DNA of 64,000 nt from RUG11551 sp045586185 (GTDB taxonomy: Bacteria; Planctomycetota; Planctomycetia; Pirellulales; Thermoguttaceae): NCBI GenBank assembly GCA_045586185.1, contig JAZMZV010000233.1:8351-72350 (forward strand). The letters run 5' to 3'. Position 1 is the first letter of the stretch; every line of letters begins with the position of its first letter. Below, piece after piece: positions 34,737-43,664 of the stretch. The translations under genes and the position numbers were made by a program. Under the pieces are notes generated by a model. The model did not search any database and had not been told where the DNA came from. It saw only the letters and a program-made list of their open reading frames with translations.

Positions 34737-35729
34737 TCAATTTGAAATTCGGATGGTCTGAAACTCGTCGTTTCTTAAAATGAGCAGTTCGACGGGGTCG
34801 GCAACGTCGATGCGTTCCAAGGCGGCTTTTAACGACTTGACGTCTTTGACGATGTTTCCGTTGACCATGACAATAAAGTCGTCCGTCGCCAGCCCGGCTT
34901 TTGCCGCAGGGCTGTTAGGCTTAACGGAATCTACGTACGAAGGCGTAAGCGGCAAGACGTCTGGCGTAAGCTGAAATCCGAGTTTATTTGGAGTCCATGC
35001 ATCTGCGGGCTTGGCGACTTCTTGATTGTCCGCTTTTTGGGTTTTCTTGTCCAGAATATCCTGAACTGCGGAACTGAGCGCAGACTGCGGCATGGCGAAG
35101 TTGATATAAACCGACTGAGTCGTGCTTTTGAGCTGTTTTCCAACCAAGCCGAGGAACGCGCCGTTGTAGTCGACCAGCGCGCCGCCGGGCGCTCCGGGGT
35201 TGTTGGTAATGGCGTCGATAATATAAACTTCGCCTTTATATCCGGCGACAAAGGCGCCTCGCCGCGCTTCCAACGGCGTAATGGCGGAAACGACGCCGTG
35301 CTGAACGCTCATTGGTTCGTTTCCGGTTGCAACGCTGTAGAGGTTTGTAACAGCTAAAACCGGACAGCCAACGGCAACGGGGACAGGCGCGGCGGTCAGG
35401 TCAAAATAGTCAGGCGTTTGAGCGTCGATTTTCAAAACGGCAAGAGCCAGTTTCGGATTGACGCCGACCAGTTTCGCGGTGTATTTCTGACCGTCGTTAA
35501 GAGTGCAGGTAATCGGGTCTTCGTCAAGGACAGATCCGGTTACGGTAAGGATGTGCCCGCTGTTGGAAATGAGAATTCCCGACTGGGCGTCGTCAAATCC
35601 CGCCAGCCCGCCAACGCCGTAAATCTTGACGGTTTTAGGCAGAGTTTTTTCTAACGCCGCTTGTTGAGCCAGCGCTGTTACAGCAAAAAACAGGGAAATC
35701 AACAGAGCTAAAGGGTATTTCAGGTTCAT
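34737..35729 (-). CDS. Trypsin-fold/PDZ protein lacking its catalytic triad
   Basis: 330 residues with a signal peptide (ALA at about residue 20). The trypsin-like fold of DegP/HtrA proteins is visible (SGILISNSGHILTVTG, LALAVLKI, NPGAPGGALVDYNGAFLGLVG), and a PDZ domain ends the protein (about 250-330; VDSVKPNSPAAKAGLATDDFIVMVNG). All three catalytic positions differ from active enzymes: the His of NHV is replaced (TVTGSV), the Asp of DLAVLK is Ala, and the Ser of GNSGGP is Pro (GAPGGA). It is therefore expected to bind rather than cleave. It sits between the Nif3-like gene and the UPF0173 gene in an operon that ends with a Ser/Thr kinase. Confidence 0.9.
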   Translation of the reverse strand: MNLKYPLALLISLFFAVTALAQQAALEKTLPKTVKIYGVGGLAGFDDAQSGILISNSGHILTVTGSVLDEDPITCTLNDGQKYTAKLVGVNPKLALAVLKIDAQTPDYFDLTAAPVPVAVGCPVLAVTNLYSVATGNEPMSVQHGVVSAITPLEARRGAFVAGYKGEVYIIDAITNNPGAPGGALVDYNGAFLGLVGKQLKSTTQSVYINFAMPQSALSSAVQDILDKKTQKADNQEVAKPADAWTPNKLGFQLTPDVLPLTPSYVDSVKPNSPAAKAGLATDDFIVMVNGNIVKDVKSLKAALERIDVADPVELLILRNDEFQTIRISN

Positions 35730-35747
35730 GAGTGTATAGTTAATGGT

Positions 35748-36536
35748 TTAAAGGCGCCAAACAGGCGGCTGTTCGGCGGTGGAAGCGAAAACGTCGAGTT
35801 CCGGGAAGGTTTGAGCTATTTCTTCAGCTAACGCTTGACAGGCAAATCGTTCTGTTGCGTAATGCCCGGGCAGAATCAAGTTGACGCCGTTCGCCTGAGC
35901 GTCGAGAAACGTGTGGAACATCGTTTCGCCTAAAATCAGGGCGTCTGCATGGGCTTTTTTGACGAGGTCAAAAAGCGACCCGGCGGCGCCGCAGGTAACG
36001 GCAACAGTGCGAATGACGGCGTCCGGCTTTCCGACGAGGTTGACGTCGCAGCCGCCAAAGAAATCGCGAACGGTTGCGGCGAAATCCTTAAGTTGAGTCT
36101 GTTTGGACAGCTTTCCAATTCGACCGATGCCGATTCCGGTTTGTTCGTCCAGAACTTGCAGCGCCTGAATCTTTTTCAGTCCAACGCCTTTGGCAATGCG
36201 CTGGTTGATTCCATTTGCCGCGGAATCGAAAGCCGTATGCGGCGCGTAAATCGCGACGTTATGTTCAATTAAATTGAGCAGCATGGCGCCTTCAGGCGTT
36301 TCGTCTGTGAGGCGTTTTATGGCATGAAATAAAATCGGGTGATGGGAAACGATTAAATCGACGCGTTTGTCAACGGCTTCCTGAGCGGATTGAGGCGTTA
36401 CGGTCAAACAGGTCATAACCCGTTTAATCGTCTTGCTGCGCCGCCCGAGCAGAAGACCGACGTTGTCCCAGTCCTCTGCCAGTTTCAAAGGCGCAAACGG
36501 TTCCAAAAACGATTCTATTAATTGAGCTGCGTTCAT
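35748..36536 (-). CDS. Nif3-like dinuclear metal centre protein
   Basis: 262 residues, the short Nif3/YbgI form without the extra CutA-like insert. Metal-binding His residues are seen in LIVSHHPILFH, and APHTAFD and a C-terminal PGHYATERFA supply the other ligands. The family is often annotated as GTP cyclohydrolase I type 2, but its reaction is uncertain. It is the first gene of a four-gene operon; its promoter (TTGTCT-16 bp-TATACT) ends 8 nt before the ATG, which implies a leaderless transcript. Confidence 0.92.
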   Translation of the reverse strand: MNAAQLIESFLEPFAPLKLAEDWDNVGLLLGRRSKTIKRVMTCLTVTPQSAQEAVDKRVDLIVSHHPILFHAIKRLTDETPEGAMLLNLIEHNVAIYAPHTAFDSAANGINQRIAKGVGLKKIQALQVLDEQTGIGIGRIGKLSKQTQLKDFAATVRDFFGGCDVNLVGKPDAVIRTVAVTCGAAGSLFDLVKKAHADALILGETMFHTFLDAQANGVNLILPGHYATERFACQALAEEIAQTFPELDVFASTAEQPPVWRL

Positions 36537-36544
36537 AATAGAAT

Positions 36545-36572
36545 AGTATAATCAATTTAGAATCCCAGACAA
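36545..36572 (-). promoter_or_regulatory. Promoter of the Nif3-kinase operon, predicted leaderless
   Basis: Minus strand: TTGTCT (36572-36567), a 16-bp spacer, TATACT (36550-36545), then 8 nt to the ATG at 36536. No room for a Shine-Dalgarno site. Confidence 0.6.
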
Positions 36573-36697
36573 GAGGACGAAAAAGAAAAAGTGGTCAGTT
36601 TTCGACATTTAACGGTTAAGAAATGGTTTTTTCTTGACCGAATCGTGTTGAAACCGACCACTTTGGCGATTTTATGAATCTTTACGAATCGAACAGT

Positions 36698-37765
36698 TTA
36701 TTTGTCGCTGGTTTGAATTTTAAAGTTCAAACGATTTCGGACGTTTTCCGGGAGCTGGTCAATGCTGTTTTCGTCGACAATGTATTCGTTTCCGTTTTCC
36801 TGGATTTTAATAATTGCCGGTTCGTTTCCGTTCTTTTGAACCTGAACGGAGAAGGAATCGCTTTGAACCTGGGCGTTTGGAGCGTTAAACTGCGGAGGAG
36901 GCAGGGTCAAGGCGCCATTCGGGGCAGGCGCTGGAGTTGGGGCTGGGGTTTGACCAGGAGCAAACGGGATGAACCCAGGCATGCCCTGGCGCATAGCGTT
37001 TTCCATGGCTTCCATGCGCTGACGCATGAGATCCATTTGCTGACGCTGACGATCCATGAAACGTTGAAGTCTGGGGAATGCGGGGTCGTCCTCGTCTTCG
37101 TCCGGATCGTAATTGGGGGCTAAGGGGTCAATAAAAGGTTGATGAGTCGGGGGAACAGGATTTCCGAACAGAAAACCGTGAGGTTGACGGGGCGCGTCTG
37201 CCGGCTGAGCGGTAACGTCTAAAGTCAATTCTTTTCCGTGACGCAATACTGTAAGCTTTTGAGGTTTTCCAGCGGCGCTTTGAATCTTGGAAGCAAGATC
37301 AATAGTATTAGAAATAGCAGCTCCGTCGATAGCGATAATTATGTCATACGGTTGGACTCCAGCTTTAGCGGCAGGTCCGTTGGGTTTGATCGTCTGAACA
37401 AACAGTCCGGAGTTTTCCGGCAGATTGACTTGCGCTCTTACCATAGGCGGCACCGGAGATGTAATAACGCCCAGGATAAACGGCGTATTGATAGCCGGCG
37501 CGGGCTGAGCTTCTTCGATTACTTCTTCGACTGCATCCTCGGTTGCTTCCTCAACAGCTTCTGACGGTGTAACCGCGGGGGCTCCAGAATCTTCCGGCAA
37601 AGCTTCTTGCATTGGCAGAGCGTCGGAATCGTCGACAGCGGACTCGACAGCCTGAGCGGCGTCTGGGTCAGCGTTTTGTTCTACAATGGACTTAACCTCG
37701 TCTGAAAAGACGACGCTGCTGGTAATGAGCGCCAAAATAGCGCATAAACCAAAAAATTTTTTCAT
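36698..37765 (-). CDS. Secreted PDZ-domain protein
   Basis: 355 residues. Signal peptide (residues 1-21, VVFS). An acidic, Glu/Ala/Val-rich spacer (about 25-95) leads to one PDZ domain (about 105-190; GLFVQTIKPNGPAAKAGVQPYDIIIAIDG). Then come a Pro-rich linker with DPDEDEDD, a short Met/Arg/Gln-rich helix (RQRQQMDLMRQRMEAMENAM) that could be a coiled coil, and a Pro-rich tail. There is no protease domain, so it is probably an adaptor or scaffold. A ribosome site AAGGAG precedes the ATG. The divergent gap to the next gene holds a repeat-like hairpin (37817-37833). Confidence 0.85.
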   Translation of the reverse strand: MKKFFGLCAILALITSSVVFSDEVKSIVEQNADPDAAQAVESAVDDSDALPMQEALPEDSGAPAVTPSEAVEEATEDAVEEVIEEAQPAPAINTPFILGVITSPVPPMVRAQVNLPENSGLFVQTIKPNGPAAKAGVQPYDIIIAIDGAAISNTIDLASKIQSAAGKPQKLTVLRHGKELTLDVTAQPADAPRQPHGFLFGNPVPPTHQPFIDPLAPNYDPDEDEDDPAFPRLQRFMDRQRQQMDLMRQRMEAMENAMRQGMPGFIPFAPGQTPAPTPAPAPNGALTLPPPQFNAPNAQVQSDSFSVQVQKNGNEPAIIKIQENGNEYIVDENSIDQLPENVRNRLNFKIQTSDK

Positions 37766-37816
37766 GATAATAAAAACTCCTTAAAATTTGTATTGCCTGA
37801 TTTATTGACGTTCGCT

Positions 37817-37833
37817 AACGGCGAGGCGCCGTT
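37817..37833. repeat. AACGGCG-AGG-CGCCGTT hairpin
   Basis: A perfect 7-bp inverted repeat with a 3-nt loop. The inner GGCGAGGCGCC recurs, inverted, in the in-gene repeat at 19683-19745. The gap 37766-38010 otherwise holds the two divergent promoters' AT-rich DNA; no gene seen. Confidence 0.5.
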
Positions 37834-38010
37834 CCCAAACCGACCTTGTTGGTGCGAACTCGGAATAAATCGTTTTTTCAAAGGTTAATGCTTAGTACGA
37901 TAGTTCTTTGAAATTGGTTCGTTTTAAACTCAAAACAGTTTTTTTTCGAAAACGCGCAAAATCGTCAGGAATCATATCCGAAGTTTACCGAAGGCGTATA
38001 ATTCAGACGT

Positions 38011-39147
38011 ATGCACGTCCCGATTTTTAACCAGACTTTATCAATTTTTATTCCATATATGAATCGCAGAACATTTATTCTTTCAGCTGGGGCAAACGTT
38101 GGAATCGCCGCCATGACCGCCGGACACGGTCGTCTGTTTGCTCAAAATTCGTCTATTTTAGCGGGAAGACGTCGGTATGACATTGACGGGATGTCGTGTA
38201 TTTTTCAGCCGGACAGCGTCGTCTTTTTGCGAGACGAGAAACCGATTTTGACTTATAGAACAACGTTTTGTGAAAAAGACGGTCAAGATAGAACAAACAA
38301 TCGGACGGGGCGGGCGCCGATGGTTCCTTTTCCCTGCTTTACCCGGCTTTCCTCGCCAACGTCTTTGCTGCCGTTATCTCCTTTGAGAATATCTGCTGCT
38401 GCGGCGTTTGTTTGCGATAACGTCAATGGCGTGAATTATACGGTAAAAAATTCTAAAAAAAACGGTCTTCCCTGTGGACAAATACGTTCAAATGGATTAA
38501 AATGGAAAGGGATGTCGGAAATCGGCTCTGACGGAGCGTTAACCAGCCATTCTTCGTGGAACCTTGGAATTCAAGGCGTTTTTGACGACGAATGTAAATG
38601 GGTCGATCCAGAGGGTCGAGTTCAGATGACTGATACGCGCCGATTCCGAGTGGCGTTCTATGACAACAGCCGATATGGCGTTTATGTTACAATCGACTGG
38701 TACGCCGTAGAGGACGTTGTGATAACGGCAAATCCAAACTGCCTTTTTGGGGTGCAGACGTCCGCGCCGCTTGCGAAAGCAGAAGGTGGAATGATGATGA
38801 ATTCCAACGGCGTCTGCGGGGCGTCAGAGATTTACGGCCGCCGCGCCAATTGGGTAACTTGTTGGGGACGGCTCAAGGCGGCAAATCCGTCGGCGTTTCC
38901 TGACGATAACCTTGATTTGCTGGAAGGCGTTGCGCTGATGTCGCACCCGTCCAACCCGTGGGGCGTAAGTCCTTGGAATACAACCCCTTTTGGATACATG
39001 TCGCCAACGCATATCCCTTTTTTATCCAAACCGTGGTCAGTACGCGCCGGAGAAGGGGTCCGATTGCGATATTTGATACTCGCCTATACGGGCGATCCAG
39101 ACGACGGAGCAGTTGACGAAATTTACCGAAGTTATTGCAGTTCATAA
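38011..39147 (+). CDS. Tat-exported PmoA-like (DUF6807-like) protein
   Basis: 378 residues from the ATG at 38011, or 362 from the ATG at 38059. The twin-arginine motif RRTFILSAG follows the second ATG, so export by Tat is likely either way. A TATAAT lies 8 nt before 38011 and favours the earlier ATG on a leaderless mRNA. The C-terminal half matches what I know of DUF6807/PmoA-family proteins: GVALMSHPSNPWGVSPW, FGYMSPTHIPFL, RAGEGVRLRYLILAYTG. These are found in planctomycetes beside sugar-related oxidoreductases; the reaction is unknown. The stop codon is directly followed by a repeat element. Confidence 0.75.
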   Translation: MHVPIFNQTLSIFIPYMNRRTFILSAGANVGIAAMTAGHGRLFAQNSSILAGRRRYDIDGMSCIFQPDSVVFLRDEKPILTYRTTFCEKDGQDRTNNRTGRAPMVPFPCFTRLSSPTSLLPLSPLRISAAAAFVCDNVNGVNYTVKNSKKNGLPCGQIRSNGLKWKGMSEIGSDGALTSHSSWNLGIQGVFDDECKWVDPEGRVQMTDTRRFRVAFYDNSRYGVYVTIDWYAVEDVVITANPNCLFGVQTSAPLAKAEGGMMMNSNGVCGASEIYGRRANWVTCWGRLKAANPSAFPDDNLDLLEGVALMSHPSNPWGVSPWNTTPFGYMSPTHIPFLSKPWSVRAGEGVRLRYLILAYTGDPDDGAVDEIYRSYCSS

Positions 39148-39243
39148 TTAGGGAATAGGAAATAGGGAATAGTTATTCGCCTGCGGCGAATTTAAATACA
39201 GTCCCCTACTCCCCATTCCCTACTCCCCACTCCCTATTCCATA
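39148..39243. repeat. GGGAATA-type palindromic element, stop-to-start
   Basis: Left arm TTAGGGAATAGGAAATAGGG, core hairpin ATTCGCC-TGC-GGCGAAT (39175-39191) identical to that at 21690, right arm of CCCCTACTCCCCATTCCC-like units running to the ATG at 39246. Confidence 0.88.
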
Positions 39244-39245
39244 CC

Positions 39246-40178
39246 ATGAAAGATTTCCTTTCCCGAATCCCTTTGTTTGATGAACGTTTTGAACGCCAAA
39301 TGCGTTTGTGCGCTAAAATAGCGGAGTCTGTTTATGCGTCCTGCGCGCCCTCGGCGGACAAAAGCGGAGACATTCTTTATCAGCCGCCGCATCGCAACCT
39401 GGCAGGGGGGACGGAAATTACGGGCTATCGAGATTATTCGCCCGGAGACGACCTCCATTCCGTAGACTGGGGATACTGCGCTCGCATGGACGAACTGCTG
39501 GTTCGAGAGTACAAATCTTCCGCCCGTCAGTATTGTCATATTCTCGTTGACCGGTCAGAAAGCATGCGGCTGGTTCCGCCGCGCGCTGTAACGTCCAAGC
39601 TGGACACAGCAACGCGCCTGGCGGCGATTCTGGCTTTTGTCGCGGTGCGAAGAAACAATCAGGTGAACGTTTATACGTACGACGACCAGCTTCAGCCGGC
39701 TCAATACGCCATCGGCGCAGAGGGCGACATCGGCTATGCGCTTCAATTTTTCCGCAACGCATCGGAAACAGAGTCCAAAAAAGCGACGTCGTTCCTCAAG
39801 GCGGCGCAAAAGCTCGTTCAGGTTGACTCTCACAAAGGCGCGGTTTTGATTCTGACCGACATGTACGACGACTCTTTCCCTCAAGGGCTGTCGTTACTGC
39901 AGCAGGCGGGATACTCGCCCCGGGTTTTACGCCTGTATTCAGACTTCGAACGCGGCGTTGGCCTGTATGGCGACATTACCGTCGTCGACGCCGAAACCGG
40001 TCGAAGCTGGAATCTGACAATTACCGAAGCCCAGCTGAAGTATTTTCAGAAGAAATTCAACGAGAATACAGAACGAATCAAAAAATGGAGCCTTCGCTAC
40101 GGCGCGAAATTCCAGAACGTTTACTGCGATCAGCCCGCGACGCAAGCGTGCCTGGAAGCTCTGGGGCTGCGAAAATAA
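39246..40178 (+). CDS. DUF58-domain protein
   Basis: 310 residues. Signature GGTEITGYRDYSPGDDLHSVDWGYCARMDELLVREYKS (about 57-94), then a vWA-like core with ILVDRSESMRL (MIDAS-type DxSxS, about 101-111) and VLILTDMYDD. As with the other DUF58 gene (12085) there is no MoxR ATPase next to it. The two proteins differ in length and sequence, so they are old paralogues, not a recent duplication. No Shine-Dalgarno site; the C-rich arm of a repeat comes right up to the ATG. A strong terminator follows. Confidence 0.9.
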   Translation: MKDFLSRIPLFDERFERQMRLCAKIAESVYASCAPSADKSGDILYQPPHRNLAGGTEITGYRDYSPGDDLHSVDWGYCARMDELLVREYKSSARQYCHILVDRSESMRLVPPRAVTSKLDTATRLAAILAFVAVRRNNQVNVYTYDDQLQPAQYAIGAEGDIGYALQFFRNASETESKKATSFLKAAQKLVQVDSHKGAVLILTDMYDDSFPQGLSLLQQAGYSPRVLRLYSDFERGVGLYGDITVVDAETGRSWNLTITEAQLKYFQKKFNENTERIKKWSLRYGAKFQNVYCDQPATQACLEALGLRK

Positions 40179-40193
40179 GAACAATAAAACAAA

Positions 40194-40238
40194 AACAGGG
40201 AAGAGTTTAACGTCCCAAAAGACGTTGTCTTCCCTGTT
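40194..40238. terminator. Bidirectional terminator between convergent genes
   Basis: Outer stem AACAGGGAAGA/TCTTCCCTGTT (11 bp) and inner stem AACGTC/GACGTT around CCAAAA. A-rich on the left, T-containing on the right. It separates the stops at 40178 (+) and 40260 (-). Confidence 0.8.
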
Positions 40239-40259
40239 TCCTGTTTTCTCAGCGCGTTA

Positions 40260-42410
40260 TCAGTTGCTCGATCGAACGCGAATAGACATGACCTGAATCG
40301 GTCCCTTGGGCGGTTCTTTCAAGTCTTCTTTTGACTGGCCGGCAACCGGGATGCGGATGTCGAACGATTCCGTGCAGTCGGGAGTGGTGTATTCAAACCA
40401 GAGCGCGCCCATATCGGAAGAACGCGGCGCATTGAAGCGTTGTTTTGCCAACGCGTCTTTGTACTTGAGCTTTGTACCAATCGTAAACGCGGGAACGTCC
40501 CATTGGAATTGGACGTAATGGACTTCAACCGGGTCGATTTGAATTCCCTGAATTTCTTTTGTTTTTTCGTTCGGCAGAATCATGTGATACTCGCACAAAA
40601 CGTGGGCGTCTTCCGGAATATTGAAGGGCGTACGCGCCTTGTACTGGTCGACGTTGACGTCAAGCGTTTTTTGCACCGCGGCGCCAAGATTGCAGCGTTC
40701 CATCTGCAATTTAACCGCTTGACGTACAAATTCCATCCAGGAGCTTTGAAGCTCTATTTGCCGTTGTTTAACTCTGTAGGCGTTAGAATTTCGGACAGAA
40801 ACCGACGGTTTCTTTTGCTGCGCTGGCGGGAGAACGTTGCGCTTGACTTTTTTCAGCTCCAGGAGCACTCCAAAGTCGGTTGGCATGTATCCCATGAGCG
40901 GCATTTTATCAATCTTGAGCGGGCCTTCCTGATAGGCTGTCGTGAAGAAGTCGTCCCAGTATTGTCTGTAACCTTGCAGCGGCAGAGCCATGAGGAATCG
41001 GGCGGCAGCGTCCGTATCCCGGTTTTTGAATTCCGAGGTCTTTTCCCACGACTGCTTTTGACGCGTAATAAAGTCGTTTTGCCAAACAACGTTGAGAATC
41101 ATGGTAGCGTATTCCGGCTGGAACGCCATCATTTTGAACGAGTCTGTAATTTGAGTGTCGACATACGGTTCAATTCTCTGCGAAGTTCCTTTCTTTTGAG
41201 ACGGCTGTTGTGGAGCGGGCTGATCGGAGTCGGCTTCTTCGGCGTTGTCGCTATTGGCGTTTTCGCTATCGGCGTTTTCAGCGCTGGGCGCGGCGTAAGG
41301 GTCTGCGTTTTGAGCGTCGTCTAACGGGCGAGCTGACAAGGCGTTGATAACGTCTATCTGCATTGGTTTTCCTACCAAAGACGCCTGATTGGTGATCGAG
41401 GCAAAGGCGCCGGCTGAGCAGTTAAGGAAATAGCGTTCCACTTTCTCGCGGTCGTTCGGGTTGAGAAGGTTGGGCGCCATGTATAATTTTTGCATGCAGC
41501 GAATGTTGCCTACCAGCGGCAAAATCAGGTATGGAGTTGCCAAAGAGCGCAGTTCGACGTCTTCTGGATGCGCCAGAATGTAGTCTGTAACGCGTTCGCG
41601 AAATTCCGGATCGGCGTTCTTTTTCATCCAGTCGACAGCCATCGTTCGAACTTGCGTTGTAGTAATTCGACGTCTTCCTTTGTCGTCGTTAAGCGGAACG
41701 ACGGGCGTAAGGAAGACTTTGGGCTGAGTAATCATCTGGAAGATCAAATCGAGGTTGTTGGTTCGCGGATGAGCGAGAATCGTCTGGACGACGTTTTTTT
41801 CAATATCGGAATCGTCGTCAAGCGTTTGGCGGCGCTGAACGATGTCAACCATCAGCTTCCAGGCGGCGTCGTCTCCATTTTGGCCTAAAATCTCGATAAT
41901 CGCGGCGATAGTTCGAGAATTGAGCTTGGGGATGCGCTTGATTTTTTCTTCCTCCGCTTTGATTCTGTTTTTATAATCTCGCTCCAGTTTGGTAATTTCG
42001 CTGCGTTCCATGTCTTCGGTAATAACCGGCTTTGGAATTTCCGGCATTTCTGGAATGGGCAGAGGAGTGAGAATGTAACGGAGAATCTCTACCGCGCTGG
42101 CGGCTGACGGCTCGTTTTCAAACGGAGCGCCCAGCAGAGCGCAAGCTTCGTCAAGACGGTCGTCGCCCTCTTCTCTAGCGCGATAAAAGTCTTTGCTTCC
42201 CCATTGTGTTAAATCATGAGGCAGCGGCGGCTTGGCGGGAGCGGCGGGCGTATCGTCCTTAACGGGTTGGGGAGGTTCTTGTCTTTTGGGCTTCTTTTTA
42301 GAAGCGGAAGGTTTCTTTTTGGGTTCCTCTTTGGATTTACAGGAAAGTCCGCTAAAGCAGACGCCTGCCGCCAGCAAGAGGATAAGTAAAAATCGAATGA
42401 CGTTTTTCAT
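40260..42410 (-). CDS. Large lipoprotein of unknown function
   Basis: 716 residues. Signal with lipobox GLSC (about residues 21-24), then a Lys/Pro-rich segment (about 25-65). Most of the rest is predicted helical and resembles HEAT-like arrays (PEFRERVTDYILAHPEDVELRSLATPYL), with an acidic Asn/Asp/Ala insertion (about 370-395). The last 150 residues look beta-rich (VHYVQFQWDVPAFTIGTKLKYKD). No family recognised. Polar residues in the signal and the lipobox suggest the outer or inner membrane surface. It has its own gap of 480 bp upstream. Confidence 0.78.
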   Translation of the reverse strand: MKNVIRFLLILLLAAGVCFSGLSCKSKEEPKKKPSASKKKPKRQEPPQPVKDDTPAAPAKPPLPHDLTQWGSKDFYRAREEGDDRLDEACALLGAPFENEPSAASAVEILRYILTPLPIPEMPEIPKPVITEDMERSEITKLERDYKNRIKAEEEKIKRIPKLNSRTIAAIIEILGQNGDDAAWKLMVDIVQRRQTLDDDSDIEKNVVQTILAHPRTNNLDLIFQMITQPKVFLTPVVPLNDDKGRRRITTTQVRTMAVDWMKKNADPEFRERVTDYILAHPEDVELRSLATPYLILPLVGNIRCMQKLYMAPNLLNPNDREKVERYFLNCSAGAFASITNQASLVGKPMQIDVINALSARPLDDAQNADPYAAPSAENADSENANSDNAEEADSDQPAPQQPSQKKGTSQRIEPYVDTQITDSFKMMAFQPEYATMILNVVWQNDFITRQKQSWEKTSEFKNRDTDAAARFLMALPLQGYRQYWDDFFTTAYQEGPLKIDKMPLMGYMPTDFGVLLELKKVKRNVLPPAQQKKPSVSVRNSNAYRVKQRQIELQSSWMEFVRQAVKLQMERCNLGAAVQKTLDVNVDQYKARTPFNIPEDAHVLCEYHMILPNEKTKEIQGIQIDPVEVHYVQFQWDVPAFTIGTKLKYKDALAKQRFNAPRSSDMGALWFEYTTPDCTESFDIRIPVAGQSKEDLKEPPKGPIQVMSIRVRSSN

Positions 42411-42707
42411 GGTACTGTATGGTTGTCAAAAGGTACGAAATATAAATAATCTGGCAATCCAAGAGGAAGCGCGCTGAGTAAAAACCTGATTGTTCAAAGG
42501 TTATGAGTTCCGAGAACGACAGACGCTCAGAACTGGAAACTTTGAAATCATGGCGGGCGCCGTTTCCTATACCTATAATAGCATATTATAACATTATTCT
42601 AGTAAAAAATCCAGAGTTGTACAGCAGAAAAAGCAAAAAAATAATAATATCTTAAAAAATGGACGGTGTAAATTCATTATTTTTGGAAAATTTCTGCCTT
42701 TCCCCCG

Positions 42708-42736
42708 TTGACGAATTCCATTTTTCGTCGTAAATT
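42708..42736 (+). promoter_or_regulatory. Promoter candidate upstream of hisF
   Basis: TTGACG at 42708-42713, a 17-bp spacer, and TAAATT at 42731-42736 (a TATAAT begins at 42739). The transcript would begin just before the repeat at 42746 and carry it as its leader. The remainder of 42411-42707 is AT-rich and without recognisable features. Confidence 0.5.
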
Positions 42737-42745
42737 ATTATAATA

Positions 42746-42884
42746 AGGGAATAGGGAATTGGAAATAGGGATAGATTTTAGTGGTAAGTGGTTAGTTTTT
42801 AGTGGTTAGTACGCAATCGCTCATCTAACTTACCAGTTACCACTTAATTCCCCACTCCCTATTCCCCACTCCCTACTCCCTAAC
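42746..42884. repeat. Composite repeat (GGGAATA arms around AGTGGTTAGT arms)
   Basis: Outer arm AAGGGAATAGGGAATTGG, inner arm AGTGGTAAGTGGTTAGT, core ACGCAATCGC, inner inverted arm CTTACCAGTTACCACTT, outer inverted arm CCCCACTCCCTATTCCCC. A nested structure: one repeat type lies inside another. It ends about 10 bp before the hisF ATG. Confidence 0.88.
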
Positions 42885-42893
42885 ATAACCACA

Positions 42894-43664
42894 ATGCCAT
42901 TAACAATAAGAGTAATTCCGTGTCTTGACGTCAATGCAGGGCGCGTTGTTAAGGGAACGCATTTTGTCAACCTGCGCGACGCTGGCGACCCGGTCGAGGT
43001 CGCCAAAAAATACGAACAGGACGGCGCGGACGAACTGATGTTCCTTGACATCACCGCCAGCAGCGACAATCGCAGCATTATGCTGGACGTTGTTCGCCGC
43101 ACGGCGGAAGAGTGCTTTATGCCCCTGTGCGTTGGCGGCGGGATTCGGACGCTGGACGACATCCGTCAATTGCTCAAGGCGGGATGCGATAAAGTATCGC
43201 TCAATTCCATCGCCTGTAAAAATCCGGAATTTATTCGTCAGGCGGCGCAGCGGTTTGGGTCGCAGTGCATTGTCGTCAATATAGATCCCAAACGCGTTGT
43301 AAAAGACGGCAAAGAGTTTTGGGAAGTTTATATCAACGGCGGTCGAACGTCAACAGGGCTTCAGGCGGTTGAATGGGCGCGAAGGGTTGAACAACTCGGC
43401 GCCGGAGAAATTACCTTGACCTCAATGGACGCCGACGGGACGCGCACCGGGTACGACCTGGAAATAACCCGGGCGGTTCGAGACGCCGTTCGAATCCCGA
43501 TTATCGCCAGCGGCGGCGCCGGATGCCCGCAGCACATGGCAGACGCCGTCAAACAAGCCCGCGTCGACGCCGTGTTGGCTGCCGGAATGTTCCATTTTGG
43601 TCAGTATACAATTAAAGAAACAAAACAGTATTTACAGGAACAAGGCGTTCCAGTCAGAATATAG
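42894..43664 (+). CDS. hisF: Imidazole glycerol phosphate synthase, cyclase subunit
   Basis: 256 residues, a complete (beta/alpha)8 barrel of usual length. RVIPCLDVNAGRVVKG at the N-terminus contains the first catalytic Asp (D12), and VVNIDPKR the second. GGGIRT and ASGGAG are the two phosphate-binding loops. With HisH it converts PRFAR to imidazole glycerol phosphate and AICAR in histidine synthesis. No other his gene is in the window. Both flanks are repeat elements, and there is no Shine-Dalgarno site. Confidence 0.97.
   Translation: MPLTIRVIPCLDVNAGRVVKGTHFVNLRDAGDPVEVAKKYEQDGADELMFLDITASSDNRSIMLDVVRRTAEECFMPLCVGGGIRTLDDIRQLLKAGCDKVSLNSIACKNPEFIRQAAQRFGSQCIVVNIDPKRVVKDGKEFWEVYINGGRTSTGLQAVEWARRVEQLGAGEITLTSMDADGTRTGYDLEITRAVRDAVRIPIIASGGAGCPQHMADAVKQARVDAVLAAGMFHFGQYTIKETKQYLQEQGVPVRI

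Noticed and set aside
34737..35729. Annotation as an active DegP/HtrA serine protease
   Set aside because: The three catalytic positions are substituted; only fold and PDZ domain remain.
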